From NCBI GenBank assembly GCA_020746105.1, contig CM036658.1, forward strand, positions 29,785,099-29,849,098: a DNA stretch of 64,000 bases, in the 5' to 3' direction. This document shows, in pieces, positions 10,447 to 21,825 of this stretch. The translations under genes were made by a program, and so were the position numbers. Each line of letters opens with the position of its first letter. The stretch's first letter is position 1. A model generated the notes under the pieces. It did not search any database and was not told where the DNA came from. It saw nothing but the letters and a program-made list of their open reading frames with translations. This DNA comes from Trogon surrucura. Lineage: Eukaryota; Chordata; Aves; Trogoniformes; Trogonidae.

Positions 10447-13400
10447 CATCAGCGAGAATCTTAAATCCTTCACTTACTCTTTGATCTGTGAAAACACTCT
10501 AGGACAGAATATTTTGCTTTCATTGCATTTATGAGGAAAAAGTGTTTGACTGCATTTTGCGCTATGAAATTTTGTGACCTCAGTTCAAGAGATCAGGCAA
10601 GCGCATGCAAACCATATTAATGCCCTGTAAAACAAAAAAAGAGAAAAGAGTACATTAACAAATGAGGAAGATCTGCTCACAGAAACTAGAGTAATGCATT
10701 GCTTTCCTGGGAGAATAATAGTGAGCACTGCCTAAATATTAATTAGCAGAACTAAAGCAAAAAATACAGTATAGCTGAAATAAAGAGATATTTGCCACAG
10801 GAGTACTGCAGGGCCTGCTCAATACAGAGTACAGTGCTTTCTGATCCTAAGCTGCTATGTGCCTTAGAAGTTAGTGACTTTCTGCAAGTAAGTCCATTAA
10901 GTAAATGAATCTATGTTTACTACCTGCAACATATATTTTGCATAAGAACAGCTCTCTGAACTGTCCTATCTATGTAACCTGCCCTGTGGATTATAAAAAC
11001 ATAGCACATGCAACATTGTTTATGACATTTGGCATGAAAACAGCTTATTTGTCATGTCACTAGATGGTCACCTGCCAAACGTTGCCCACATCCTGTTATC
11101 TGCTTATGTGTCAATAATGTACTTGTCCTGGTTGTCTGCAGTTGAATAATGTCAGTCAAGTTTCCAGTGAGTATAGCACTGTTTGTATGCTATGAAAAGG
11201 CTGAAAGGGAATTTGGGTGCAGTGAAAGGAGGTGAATGTATACTTTAAAACTTTCTAAGTCATTCAAGCCTTCAGGCCTACTACTGTCAACAAAACACAA
11301 TAATTATTTAATCAAAAGGACTATAAGAGGAGAGCTCAGACATTGGGTGGTATCTAATACATGGAGCTGCCTAATAGGATTAATGTTTTTATACATGTTC
11401 CGTCTTACTCTGTATAAATATATGTGGTAATGTTTGCCACAAAAGAAATTAATCTGTTAAAATTCAAAAAACTCCAAACCTGCCTGGAATTGCACAGACA
11501 TATATAAGGGCTGTACATTTTAGTACTGAGAAACTCAGAGTGATACCCTAATGTGTTCCCAAAATGGTATCTGAAATAAACCCTCAACACTGCTTTTCTG
11601 GCAGTCCAAGCTGGAAAGCATCAGGATGAACCATGCAAGGACAAATGCTGTATGCAATGGCTGTGGGAGGAGCCCTGGTGATCTCCCCTCCTGCTCTGGG
11701 CAAGCACGGGCAAGGTCAGCAAGGCAAAGCCCCTATGGTATCTGGAGACCACTGAGATACTGGATAGTGCTCTGGACAGGTTTGGCAGTGAGCAGTAGAG
11801 CAGGGTCAGCGTAAACACCTGTGCTGTATCTGAACTGCTAACTTCTGGAGAGGAATTTATCCTAATTGGTCTGTGTAGAGAAAACTAATGTTAAGCAGGG
11901 AAAAAAAAACACATATTGGTCAGAGAGCAGATAAGAACCTCAATCTGACCCAGCTGTGTCTTGTCTGTGACAAAGAAAAGTGAAATAAATTGCAAGGTTG
12001 TTGCACCCTGCCTGTATCAGACTGTCTTTCATATTCAATAAATGATGTGCGATTACAGTAAGCAGCTAGCTTTGAGGGAGTATATTTTGGCAAGGCCTCT
12101 CCCCTCTCTCTTCAGCACTGGTACTATGGCTTTATGCCATGGTATCCTCCTACCTGTCAAAATACTTCAGTCCAAATGCACTGGCTGCTGCTGAGTGAGG
12201 AGTAAGCCTGGAGTTAGACAGCCGCCTCTGGAATGCTTCTTGCTGGGGCAAAATCACTGGGCAGAGAGGTTTCTCCCCCCATATCCACAAGAGTCGTTTT
12301 GATATCAACAGGATATCCCTCTCCAGAGCAGAGAGAGGTGGCTTTAGGAGCTAACAGGCTGTGTTGTGTACATCTGTTTGTGGAGGATGCAGCGAACTGA
12401 TTGCCTCCTTCATCTCTTTTTCCCTTTTTCCCTATCCAAAATTACTCTGTCAAGATGTGGTGGGCTTTTTGTTGTTTTGGTTTAGTCTGGATTTTTTTTT
12501 TATACTTAAGGATTGTTTTTTTCTCATTGCTTTCCCTCAAATGCTCAACATTTAGATTTGGGGGTTTTTTTATGGGTAACATAAACTGAAGACAGATTTA
12601 GTTTGCTTCTCTTTACTGAACTTCTCTTGTTAAAAATGACTGATGCTTGTTTATCCTCTCATTTGAGCTTTGAGCAGATATCAAATCCTATGCTTTGAGA
12701 AAGCAATATAGAAGGGGATCATGGATTCATCATCATTCATCATGCACTTCAATATGCATGTGTGTGCCTGCACTACAAACTGAGACTGCAGATAAATTCG
12801 TTTGTGTCCTTGCAGTGAGCTGAAATTAGAATTCTGACTAGCTGGAAAGTGGCTCAAACACTACAGACCTAGATCACTTTTTTCACGCTTTTCAAAAGCA
12901 CCATTTGCACTTTTTGGCATCCACTGAATAATAATAACATAACCAAAGAGCTGCTTAGAATTTTGAAATTCAATAGCATATATGAGCCCACATCATTAAC
13001 TACAAGCCCACTGGGCTAGATCCTCTAAAAACAGGGTATTTCTTGACTGCATCCAAAACATCTTCAGTCTAAGTAAGCAAGACTGAGCTAGAGAGAGTTT
13101 TTTTGAGGCAATCAGCTTCCCACGTAACTCTACACCTTCTGGAACTTGTAGCATAACTCTGCCCCAGCACATAAGCAGCATTTGAGACAACAAGTCTCAT
13201 GTCTCCTTTACAGTAGATGTATTTATTACACCACTCCTAGTGGAGATGGCTTCCTAAAGGCAGATATGTCTGTCACAAGTGGAGTGCCCCAGTGTAAGTA
13301 CCATCTGTCAGCACAGAGCCAGCAGAGAAGCTCTGCTGACAGCCTCTGGAAGGCTGATGGCATACAAGGATGGCCACTGTTTGTGCCTGCAGTCTTTGGA

Positions 13401-14399
13401 TACTGTCTTCATCCCTAAGGCCTGATTAGGAATTAATTCAGCTTCAGAAAAATACCAGAAAAGCAGACCGTTAAGTGCCTTGTCCAAAACGCAGGACTGT
13501 AATGGCCACCTTAGCAAGACCAGCAGCTTCATTGAACCAGTGGGTGTGTTCTTCAGCCACAGCCAAAGTTTTAGATCTCACTCTCTAGTCCTTGAGATTG
13601 AATAGGTAATTTTCTAAGACTGTGCTGCATATAACAGATGCAAATATGTATTCCCCTGTCTGCAAACATCTTGGGGCAGGAATTGTTCTAAGACAAATAA
13701 ACTCCTTAGCAGAAATGTGCCTTTATCTTATGAACAGTTAGTTTTTTCTTGGAAATCTGATCAAAATCAATGTATGCACTTCTAAGAAGAATGAAGTAAA
13801 ATCATGTTTCTGCTGCTACTGTAAAGAAAACATTTCAGAGTTCTTTCTTACTAGCTTTAACGTTTATGCCTAGGAAGTCAGAAAATGTACAACTGGCATA
13901 GGAACATCTTTAAAACTCCAGTAGTCTCTTTTCAATTGTGTGTATATGTGAAATCCCATTGTTGGGGACTATTAATTAATTCTGATTTCTTAATGGCTGT
14001 TTTTTGATTAGATACAATGAGATTTAAGTGATACTAAAAATGAATACAGGAAAGTTTGGTTCTCGGTGCGTAAGAATTTGTGTCTGTGTGTGAACGATTG
14101 AAGGGCTGCAAAGAACAGATCAGGTTTCCAAACAGAAAGCAAGCTGCGGAGTGCAGCTACAGTACCTTAAACAAAGCCTCAGGTTTAACAAATTCTGCTC
14201 TTTCTCAAAGCTGAGCCTCTAACATTTCTTCAGCCAGGAATTGTGTATACAACACCACTTGCCCCTTGACACCATCCAGAAGTTTTTTGATTTTAAAAAG
14301 ACCTTCAGAAAAACAAGCTTTAACATTTCATGTCTACCAGGTTTACAGTAGCAACTCATTAGTCTTTTCCACCTCTTTAAAATACCTATTGTTTCTTAT

Positions 14400-16796
14400 C
14401 ACAGAATCACAGAATCACAGAATGTTAGAGGTTGGAAGGGACCTTAAAGATCATCTAGTCCAACACCCCTGCCAGAGCAGGATCACCTACACTAGAGCGC
14501 ACAGGAACGCGTCCAGGCGGGTTTTGAATGTCTCCAGAGAAGGAGATTCCACAACCTCCCTGGGCAGCCTGTTCCAGTGCTCGGTCACCCTCACAGTAAA
14601 AAAGTTTTTCCTCGTATTTTTCTGGAACCTCCTGTGTACCAGCTTCCACCCATTGCCCTTTGTCTTGTCAGTGGACGCCACTGAAAAGAGCCTGGCTCCA
14701 TCCTCCTGACATTCCCCCTTGACATATTTATAAACATTAATGAGGTCACCCCTCAGCCTCCTCTTCTCCAAGCTAAAGAGATCCAGCTCCTTCAGCCTTT
14801 CCTCATAAGGAAGATGCTCCACTCCCTTCACCATCTTTGTGGCTCTACGCTGGACTCTCTCAAGCAGCTCCCTGTCCTTCTTGAACTGAGGGGCCCAGAA
14901 CTGGACACAATATTCCAGATGAGGCCTCACCAGGGCAGAGTAGAGGGGCAGGAGGACCTCTCTTGACCTACTTGCTAGTCCCCTTCTAATACACCCCAGG
15001 ATGCCATTGGCCTTCTTGGCCATGAGGGCACATTGCTGGCTCATGGTCATCCTGCTGTCCACTAGAACCCCCAGGTCCCTTTCCCCTGCGCTGCTCTCCA
15101 GCAGGGCAGTCCCCAACCTATATTGGCACATGGGGTTATTCTTTCCCAAGTGCAAAACTCTACACTTGCCCTTATTAAACTTCATAAGATTTCCCCCCGC
15201 CCAGCCCTCCAGCCTGTCTAGGTCTCTCTGAATGGCTGCACAGGCTTCTGGTGTGTCAACCATTCCTCCCAGTTTCGTGTCATCAGCAAACTTGCTGACA
15301 ACACTCTAATCCCTCATCCAGATCATTGATAAATATATTGAACAGCACCGGCCCGAGCACTGACCCCTGAGGGACCCCACTAGACACAGGCATCCAGCCA
15401 GACTCAGCCCCATTGACCACAACTCTCTGACTTCTACCCTTCAACCAGTTCTCGACCCACCTCACTACTTGGTCATCCAGACCACACTTCCTCAGTTTCC
15501 CTATGAGGATGCTGTGGGAGATGGTGTCAAAGGCCTTGCTGATGTCCAGGTAGACCACGTCCACTGCATGGCCACCATCCATCCACCTGGTTATGTCTTC
15601 ATAAAAGGCTATCAGGTTGGTCAAACATGACTTCCCCTTGGCAAAGCCACGCTGACTGCTCGTAATAACCTTCTTATCCTTGATATGCCTAGAGACAGTG
15701 TCAAGGATAAGATGTTCCATCACCTTTCCAGGGATGGAGGTGAGGCTGACCGGTCTGTAGTTACTCGGGTCATCCTTCCTGCCCTTCTTATAGACTGGAG
15801 TGACATTCGCTTTCCTCCAGTCTTCAGGCACCTCACCTGTTACCCATGACTCACCAAAGATGATGGAGAGTGGCCTAGCAATGACTGCCGCCAGCTCCCT
15901 CAGCACCCGTGGGTGCATCCCATCAGGACCCATGGATTTATGAATGTTCAAGTGTTCAAACTGATCCATAACCCACTCCTCATCAATCAGGGCAGACTCC
16001 TCCTTTGTCATGACTTCCTCTGGGGCCTCAGGGGACTGAGGCTCCTGAGGACGGTCTCCAACAGTGTAGACAGAGGCAAAGAAGGCATTCAGCAACTCTG
16101 CCTTCTTTCTGTCCTCTGTCTCCAGGACACCCACCTCATTCAACAGAGGGCCTACATTGCCTCTAGTGTTAGTTTTGTCAGCAATGTATTTGAAGAAGCC
16201 CTTTCTGTTGTCTTTGACCTCCCTTGCAAGTTTTAACTCCAAGGAGGCCTTAGCTTTTCTGATTGCCTCCCTGCACTCCCTGACAGCTGCCCTGTACTCC
16301 ACCCAAGTGGCCAGCCCTTCCTTCCACAATTTATACACCTTCCCTTTCCACCTGAGTCTGCCCAGCAGATCCTTGGTTAACCAGGCAGGTCTCCTGGATC
16401 TCTTTCTTGATTTCCTACCTGATGGGATGCACTGATCCTGAGCCTCAAAGAAGTGGTCTTCGAATGCCAACCAACTCTCTTGGGCCCCTTTACCTTGCAG
16501 CTCCCTGTCCCAAGGGGTATCCCCCAGCAATTGCTTGAAGAGGCCAAAGTTGGCCCTTCTGAAGTCCAGAGTTGCGATCCTGCTTGGTATTCTGTTTTTA
16601 CCGCACAGGATCCTGAACTCCACTATCTCATGGTCGCTGCAGCCAAGATTGCCCTCAACCTTCACTGCTTCAACCAGACCTTCCTTGTTGGTGAACACAA
16701 GGTCCAGCAGCCCTCCTCTCCTGGTTGGCTCATCCACCATTTGCATCAAAAAGTTATCTTCGATGCACTGGAGGAACCTCCTGGACTGAGGATGGC
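14400..16796 (-). mobile_element. CR1 LINE, minus strand, 5'-truncated, well preserved
   Basis: The tail, as CACAGAATCACAGAATCACAG on the plus strand, begins at 14400, followed by the 3' UTR (GTTGGAAGGGACCTTAAAGATCATC). The body runs to about 16796, where homology stops inside the endonuclease domain. It is very similar to the 21826-23134 copy over the shared 3' part and shares a diagnostic 2-bp deletion with the 3995-6818 copy. At 2.4 kb it is one of the longer copies in the window. Confidence 0.92.
14487..16796 (-). pseudogene. CR1 ORF2 (endonuclease C-terminus and RT), one frameshift
   Basis: From the 5' end (16796 down) one frame stays open to 15283. It covers the endonuclease C-terminal part ([23 protein letters not shown] with the SDH motif), the linker, and RT with [26 protein letters not shown], motif [16 protein letters not shown] and [22 protein letters not shown] 2-bp deletion just before FADD (about 15304) produces a stop. 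A second frame (15263 to 14487, 258 residues) encodes the remainder and ends at the normal CR1 C-terminus (DAFLCALV then stop). Apart from that lesion and the 5' truncation the reading frame is nearly clean, implying a fairly recent insertion. CR1 ORF2 normally nicks DNA and primes reverse transcription in the nucleus; this copy cannot make an intact RT without frameshifting. Confidence 0.88.
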
Positions 16797-16867
16797 ATAA
16801 ATACTTATACTTATGACTTGGATAGGCATATCCTTCTTTGGGTGAAAAACTGACTGGATTGACAAAC

Positions 16868-17268
16868 ATGAAGAGTGGTGGTGAACAGAATTAAATGCAG
16901 TTGGCAGCTGATTACAAGTTGTGTTCCCCACAGCTCAGCACTGGGGCCATTTCTGTTTAATATCTTTATCAGCGATACGGATGAGGGGATCAAGTGCACC
17001 TTCAGTAAGTTTGCAGATGACACCAAATTGGGTGGCAGTATGGACCTGCTTGAGGGTAGGAAGGCTCTGCAGAAGGATCTGGGCAGACCAACTGAATGAA
17101 GTTCAGTAAGGCCAAGTGCCAGGTCCTGTCCTGGGGTCACAACAATCCCAGGCAACACTACAGTCTCGGGGAAGGGTGGCTGGAACACTTCCCAGTGGAA
17201 AAGGACCTGGGTATGTTGGTAGACAGCCGGCTGAAAATGAGGTAGCAGTGTGGTCAGGTGGCCAAGAA
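16868..17268 (+). mobile_element. Older CR1 LINE, plus strand, left half of a split element
   Basis: CR1 ORF2 fragment on the plus strand spanning the end of the RT palm, including [10 protein letters not shown]. It is of the same older subfamily as the copy at 43078-44249. It is broken at 17268, inside the 'GGTGGCCAAGAA' segment, by the minus-strand CR1 that begins at 17269, and continues at 19895. Its own 5' end is truncated at about 16868, some 70 bp from the 5' end of the preceding CR1. Frameshifts are present. Confidence 0.88.
17264..17268 (+). repeat. Left copy of 5-bp AAGAA target-site repeat
   Basis: AAGAA occurs at 17264-17268 and again at 19895-19899 on the other side of the inserted CR1. 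Removing the insert with one copy restores GCCAAGAAGACCAACAGC, which matches the uninterrupted older CR1 reading frame (compare 43640-43660). Confidence 0.7.
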
Positions 17269-19894
17269 TCACAATATCACAGACTCACAGAATGTCAAGG
17301 GTTGGAAGGGACATCATCTAGTTCAACCCCCCTGCCAGAGCAGGACCACCTAGGGCAGGCCACACAGGAACGTGTCCAGGCGACTTTTGAATGTCTCCAG
17401 AGAAGGAGACTCCACAACCTCCCTGGGCAGCCTGTGCCAGTGCTCTGTCACCCTCACACTGAAAAAGTTTCACCTAATGTTTTTGTGGAACCTCTTGGGC
17501 TCCAGCTTGCACGTGTTGCCCCTTGTCCTGTCTTTGGACTTCATTGAGAAGAGCCTGGCTCCATCCTTCTGACACTCCCCCTTGACATATTTATAGACAT
17601 TAATGAGGTCTCCCCTCAGTGTCCTCTTCTTCAAGCTAGACAGACCCAGCTCCTTCAGCTGTTCCTCAAAAGGGAGTTGTTCCACTCACTTAATCTTCTT
17701 TATGGCTCTGCGCTGGACTCTCTCAAGCAGTTCCCTGTCCTTCTTGAACTGGGGGGCACAGAACTGGACAAAATATTCCAGGGCAGAGTAGAAGGGGAGG
17801 AGAACTCTCTCAACCTACTAGCCACACCCCTTCTAATACACCCCAGGATGCCATTGGCCTTCTTGGCCATGAGGACACGTTGCTGGCTCACAGTCATCCT
17901 GCTGTCCACCAGGACCCTCAGGTCCCTTTCCCTTTTGCTGTTCTCCAACAGGTCAGTCCCCAACCTATACTGGTACATGGGGTTATTCTTTCCCAGGCTC
18001 AAGACCCTGCACTTGCCCTTGTATTTCACAAAAATTCTCCCTGCCCAAATCTCCAGCCTGTCCAGCTCTCGTGAATGGCAGTACAGCCTTCTGGTGTGTC
18101 AGCCACTCCTTCCAATTTTGTGTCATCAACAAACTTGCTGCCAGTGCTCTCTAATCCCTCGTCCAGGTCGTTGATGAATATATTGAATAGTACTGGTCCC
18201 AGTACGAACCCCTGAGAGACTCCACTAGATACAGGCCTCCAGCCAGACTCTGCCCCACTGACTACAACTCTCTGACTTCTTCCCTCCAACCAGTTCACTA
18301 CTCAATCATCCAGACTACACTTCCTCAGTTTAGCTACAAGGATGCTGTGCAAGACGGTTTCAGACGCTTTACTGATATCCAGACAAACCACGTCTACTGC
18401 ACGGCCATCATCTGTCCAGCTGGTTATGTCTTTGTAAGAGGCTGTCAAGTTGGTCAAACATGACTTCCCCTTGGAAAAACCATGCTGACTGCTCCTAATG
18501 ACCCTCTTATCTTTGATATGCCTAGAGACAGCACTGAGGATAAGTTGTTCCATCACCTTTCCAGGGATGGAGGTGAGGCTGACCAGTCTGTAGTTAGCTG
18601 GGTCCTCCTTCCTGACCTTTTTGGAGACTAGAGTGACACTGGCTTTCCTCCAGTCCTCAGACACCTTTCCTGCTGCCCACAATTTTCCAAAGATGATGGA
18701 GAGTGTCCTAGCAATAACTTCCACCAACTCTCTCAGCACCTGTGGGTGCATCCCATCAGGGCCCATGGATTTATAGATGTTCAAGTGTCCTAACTGATCC
18801 CTAACCTCATCCTCATCAACCAAACGAAGCTCCTCCTTTATCCTGACTTCCTCTGGGGTCTCAGGTCTCTGGGGCTCATGAGGACAGTCTCCAACAGTAC
18901 AGACAGAGGCAAAGAAGGCATTCAGTAACTCTGCCTTCTTTCTGTCCTCTGTCTCCAGGGCACCCACCTCATTCACCAGCAGGCCTACATTGCCTTGAGT
19001 GTTAGTTTTACCTGCAACATATTTGAAGAAGCCTTTTCTGTTGTCCTTGACCTCCCTTGCAAGGTTTCATTCCAAGGAGGGCTCAGCTTTCCTAGTTACC
19101 TCCCTAAATCCTCTGATCAGAGCCTTATATTTCCCCCAAGTGGCCAGCCCCTCCTTCCATGATCTATACTCTCTTCTTCCACTTGAGTTTGCCCAGCAGT
19201 TCCCCGTTTAACCATGTGGGTCTCCTGGCTCTGTTTCTTAATTTCCTAACCATTAGGGTGCTCTGATCTTGAGCTTGGAAGAATTGGTCCTTGAATATCA
19301 ACCAACTGTCTTGGGCCCCTTTATCTTCTAGTACCCTGTCCCACAGGATTTCCATTAGCAATTGCTTAAAAAGGCCAAAGTTGGCCCTGCTCAAGTCCAG
19401 GGTTGCAAACCTGCTTGGTATTCTGTTCCTACTGCACAAGATCTTGAACTCCACCATCTTGTGGTCACTGCAGCCAAGGCTGCCTTCAACCTTCATCACT
19501 TCAACCAGATCCTCCTTGTTAGTCAGTACAAGATCCAGCAGTGCTCCTCTCCTAGTTGGCTCATCCACCATTTGCATCAAGAAGTTATCATTGATGGACT
19601 GGAGGAACTTCCTGTACTGTGGCTGGCTGGCTGTGTAGGCCTTCCAGCAAATATCTGGGTAGTTGAAATCCCCCATGAGAACCAGGGCCTGTGATTGAGA
19701 GGCTACTGTAGAAGGACTCATCAACTTCCTCATCGTGTTCAGGTGGCCTGACACCCACCACAGTACCACCTGTGCTAGCCTCACCCACAAACTGGCTCGT
19801 GATCTGCCCCTAGACAGACCTCGATACCTTCTAGTTGCTCTCTCATGTAAAGAGCAACTCCACCACCTTGCCTTGTTGGCCTGTCTTTCTTAAA
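17269..19894 (-). mobile_element. CR1 LINE, minus strand, nested inside an older plus-strand CR1
   Basis: The 3' end starts at 17269 (TCACAATATCACAGACTCAC, a mutated tail repeat) and the body extends 2.63 kb to about 19894. There it ends in the endonuclease domain near the segment encoding [21 protein letters not shown]. This is close to the truncation point of the 25250-27984 copy. It belongs to the same broad family as the neighbouring minus-strand CR1s but carries more mutations. It splits the plus-strand CR1 (16868-17268 and 19895-20510). Confidence 0.9.
17350..19880 (-). pseudogene. CR1 ORF2 pseudogene, multiple frameshifts
   Basis: ORF2 is broken into several frames on the minus strand. 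These are roughly 19790-19164 (endonuclease part with LVLMGDFNYPDICW and GCSDHKMVEFKI), 18976-18302 (linker and RT), 18298-18026 (RT with [15 protein letters not shown]), 18029-17700 and 17685-17470 (C-terminal part). Motif A reads VVCLDISKASETV, so AFD is altered to ASE. KFADD has become KFVDD. The CTAG stop context is at 17350-17352. It is the most decayed of the five related copies and therefore probably the oldest of that group. Confidence 0.85.
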
Positions 19895-20510
19895 AAGAAG
19901 ACCAACAGCATCTTGACCTGTACCAGAAATAGTGTGGCCAATAGGACTAGGGCAGTGACTGTGCCCCTTTACTCTGGTACCGGTAAACTGGTGAGGCCAC
20001 ACCTCAAATCCTGTGTTCAGTTTTGGGCCCCTCACTCCATGAGAGACATTGAGGTGCTGGAATGTGTCCAAAGAAGGGCAATGAAGCTGGTGAAGGTATT
20101 GGAGAATAATGAGGAGCAGCTGAGGGAACTGGGGTTGTTTAGCCTGGAGAAAAGGAGGCTGAGGGGAAACCTTGCTCACTACAACTACCTGACAAGAGGT
20201 TGTAGTGAGGTGGACATTGGTCTGTTCTCCCAAGTAAGAAATGACAGGACAAGAGGAAATGGCCTTAAGTTGTGCCAGGGGAGGTTTAGATTGGACATGA
20301 GGAAAAATTTATTCAGTGCAAGGTTTGTCAAGCACTGGAATAAGCTGCCCAGGGAAGTGGCTGAGTGACTGTCCCTGGAGGTATTTAAAAGACATCAAGA
20401 TGAGGTGCTTAATGACATAGTTTAGTGATGGATCTGGCATTGCTGGGTCAATGCTTACACTTGACGATCTTAAAGGCCTTTTCCAACCTAAATGATTCTG
20501 TGATTCTATA
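19895..20510 (+). mobile_element. Older CR1 LINE, plus strand, right half of a split element
   Basis: Continuation of the element at 16868-17268 after the nested insertion. The frame from about 19899 encodes [19 protein letters not shown] and the C-terminal RT segment ([44 protein letters not shown] then stop at about 20366). A 3' UTR and a tail ATGATTCTGTGATTCTATA follow, ending near 20510. The [16 protein letters not shown] type of C-terminus separates it from the younger group, which has [16 protein letters not shown]. Confidence 0.88.
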
Positions 20511-21825
20511 AATGTCTAAGGGCAGTGGGTGTCTTTCTGTACTGTGTGTGTTCATCCACTGCCAAAAGAGTTATGTCTTGTTATCTATGACTGGGCACCC
20601 AAAGTACTGTAAGATATCTTTTTCGAATATTTGCCATGAGTCAGCTAAGAAGATACTTGGTTGTTATATAACTTGCTATCAGAAAGACTGCTGTACTACA
20701 TTGTAGTAATAACTCCTTCTGTCCTGAAAAACAGTAAAAGGATAATCGAAGCTAATATTCTGCCAACTTTACAATTTGAAAAATGAGCTTGAATCCCAGC
20801 AAGAAAACTTCTACAGATGCAGTGGTTTCTACTAGAGGAGAAGGACTTACCATGTTATGCTTGTATTTCTGTTATTTAGTACAGGAATGAAACCCTCTGA
20901 CATAGACTAAGGAATCTATCTGGAGAGAGCTCCCTTAATAAAAGGCTGAGTGTTGTAGACCAATCTATAAATATCCTCCTCAACCTTTTTGAAAGTTCTG
21001 GCTATAATGGAGAACTTGGAAAGCATACACATAGTGTAGAGAAAGGAGGATCTGCATAGAAGAGAAAACTGAGGAGTGAATGGACACACCAGAAGTTACT
21101 TGCTGCATCCTCTGGGAGCTACAAAATAAAACATGCTCTTGAAGGAGAAGATCCCCAAGCCTTTTCTGTCAGCAGGCCAGGAGCTGATAGCAGCTTCAGC
21201 AGCAGCAGAGAAACATAGTGAGAGCCTGCCAGGAAGGGCCCGGCTTTACAGGAGGCCAAGGTCCTGTGAGGTGTAAAATGGAACGTGTACAGCTGGTATT
21301 AAGAAGCGCTCCTTGGTGGTGCACTGTATATGCATACATCCCAGATGAGTAAGGGACCAGTGACCTTAAAAGAATTGCTTGTTTTGTGGAGTTTACCCCA
21401 GATCCATTTATGATTCAAAAATTACAAAACTCACTCAAGTAGGAAATTGTGGAATTCAGCATTTAAGGTACTGCAAATGGAGCAAATTATTGCTTGCAAT
21501 ATGACTGGATGTAAATAAGATTTATCCTCCTGGTTAATTCTCTTTGAAGAAGCATAGTAATTAGGTCTAAATTTTATTCATAGATGTCAGAGGTAAGAGG
21601 AAATAATACATCTTTGTTTCCTTTGTTATAACAGGTCAAGTAGCAAAATCTAATAATTCAAGGTTAGGTATCTATAGCTCTTTTACCCAGTGATCCTAAT
21701 GGGAATGGATTCCTCACTCTTAATTTGGTCATTGCTATGATTTGCTCGGTAGTTAGACTTCATATGTGACATGATATGATTTTACTCCACGCCATCACTG
21801 CAGTGGAGGTACCATTCATTCCTGT
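20511..21825. other. Unique AT-rich sequence between CR1 elements
   Basis: No gene, repeat or RNA was recognised. The only ORF of note is 64 codons and lacks similarity to any family I know. Confidence 0.5.

Larger units (their letters stand above)
6996..14399. other. Mostly unique AT-rich sequence
   Basis: No gene was recognised. Short unrelated ORFs occur on both strands. The only recognisable structures are a decayed CR1 relic near 7725-7850 and a T-run at 10430-10446, both listed separately. A moderately GC-rich segment lies at 11620-11820 without identifiable content. Confidence 0.5.

Noticed and set aside
14400-14430. CRISPR-like or satellite repeat from CACAGAATCACAGAATCACAG
   Set aside because: This is the terminal microsatellite-like tail of CR1, seen at the 3' end of each copy and only two to three units long.
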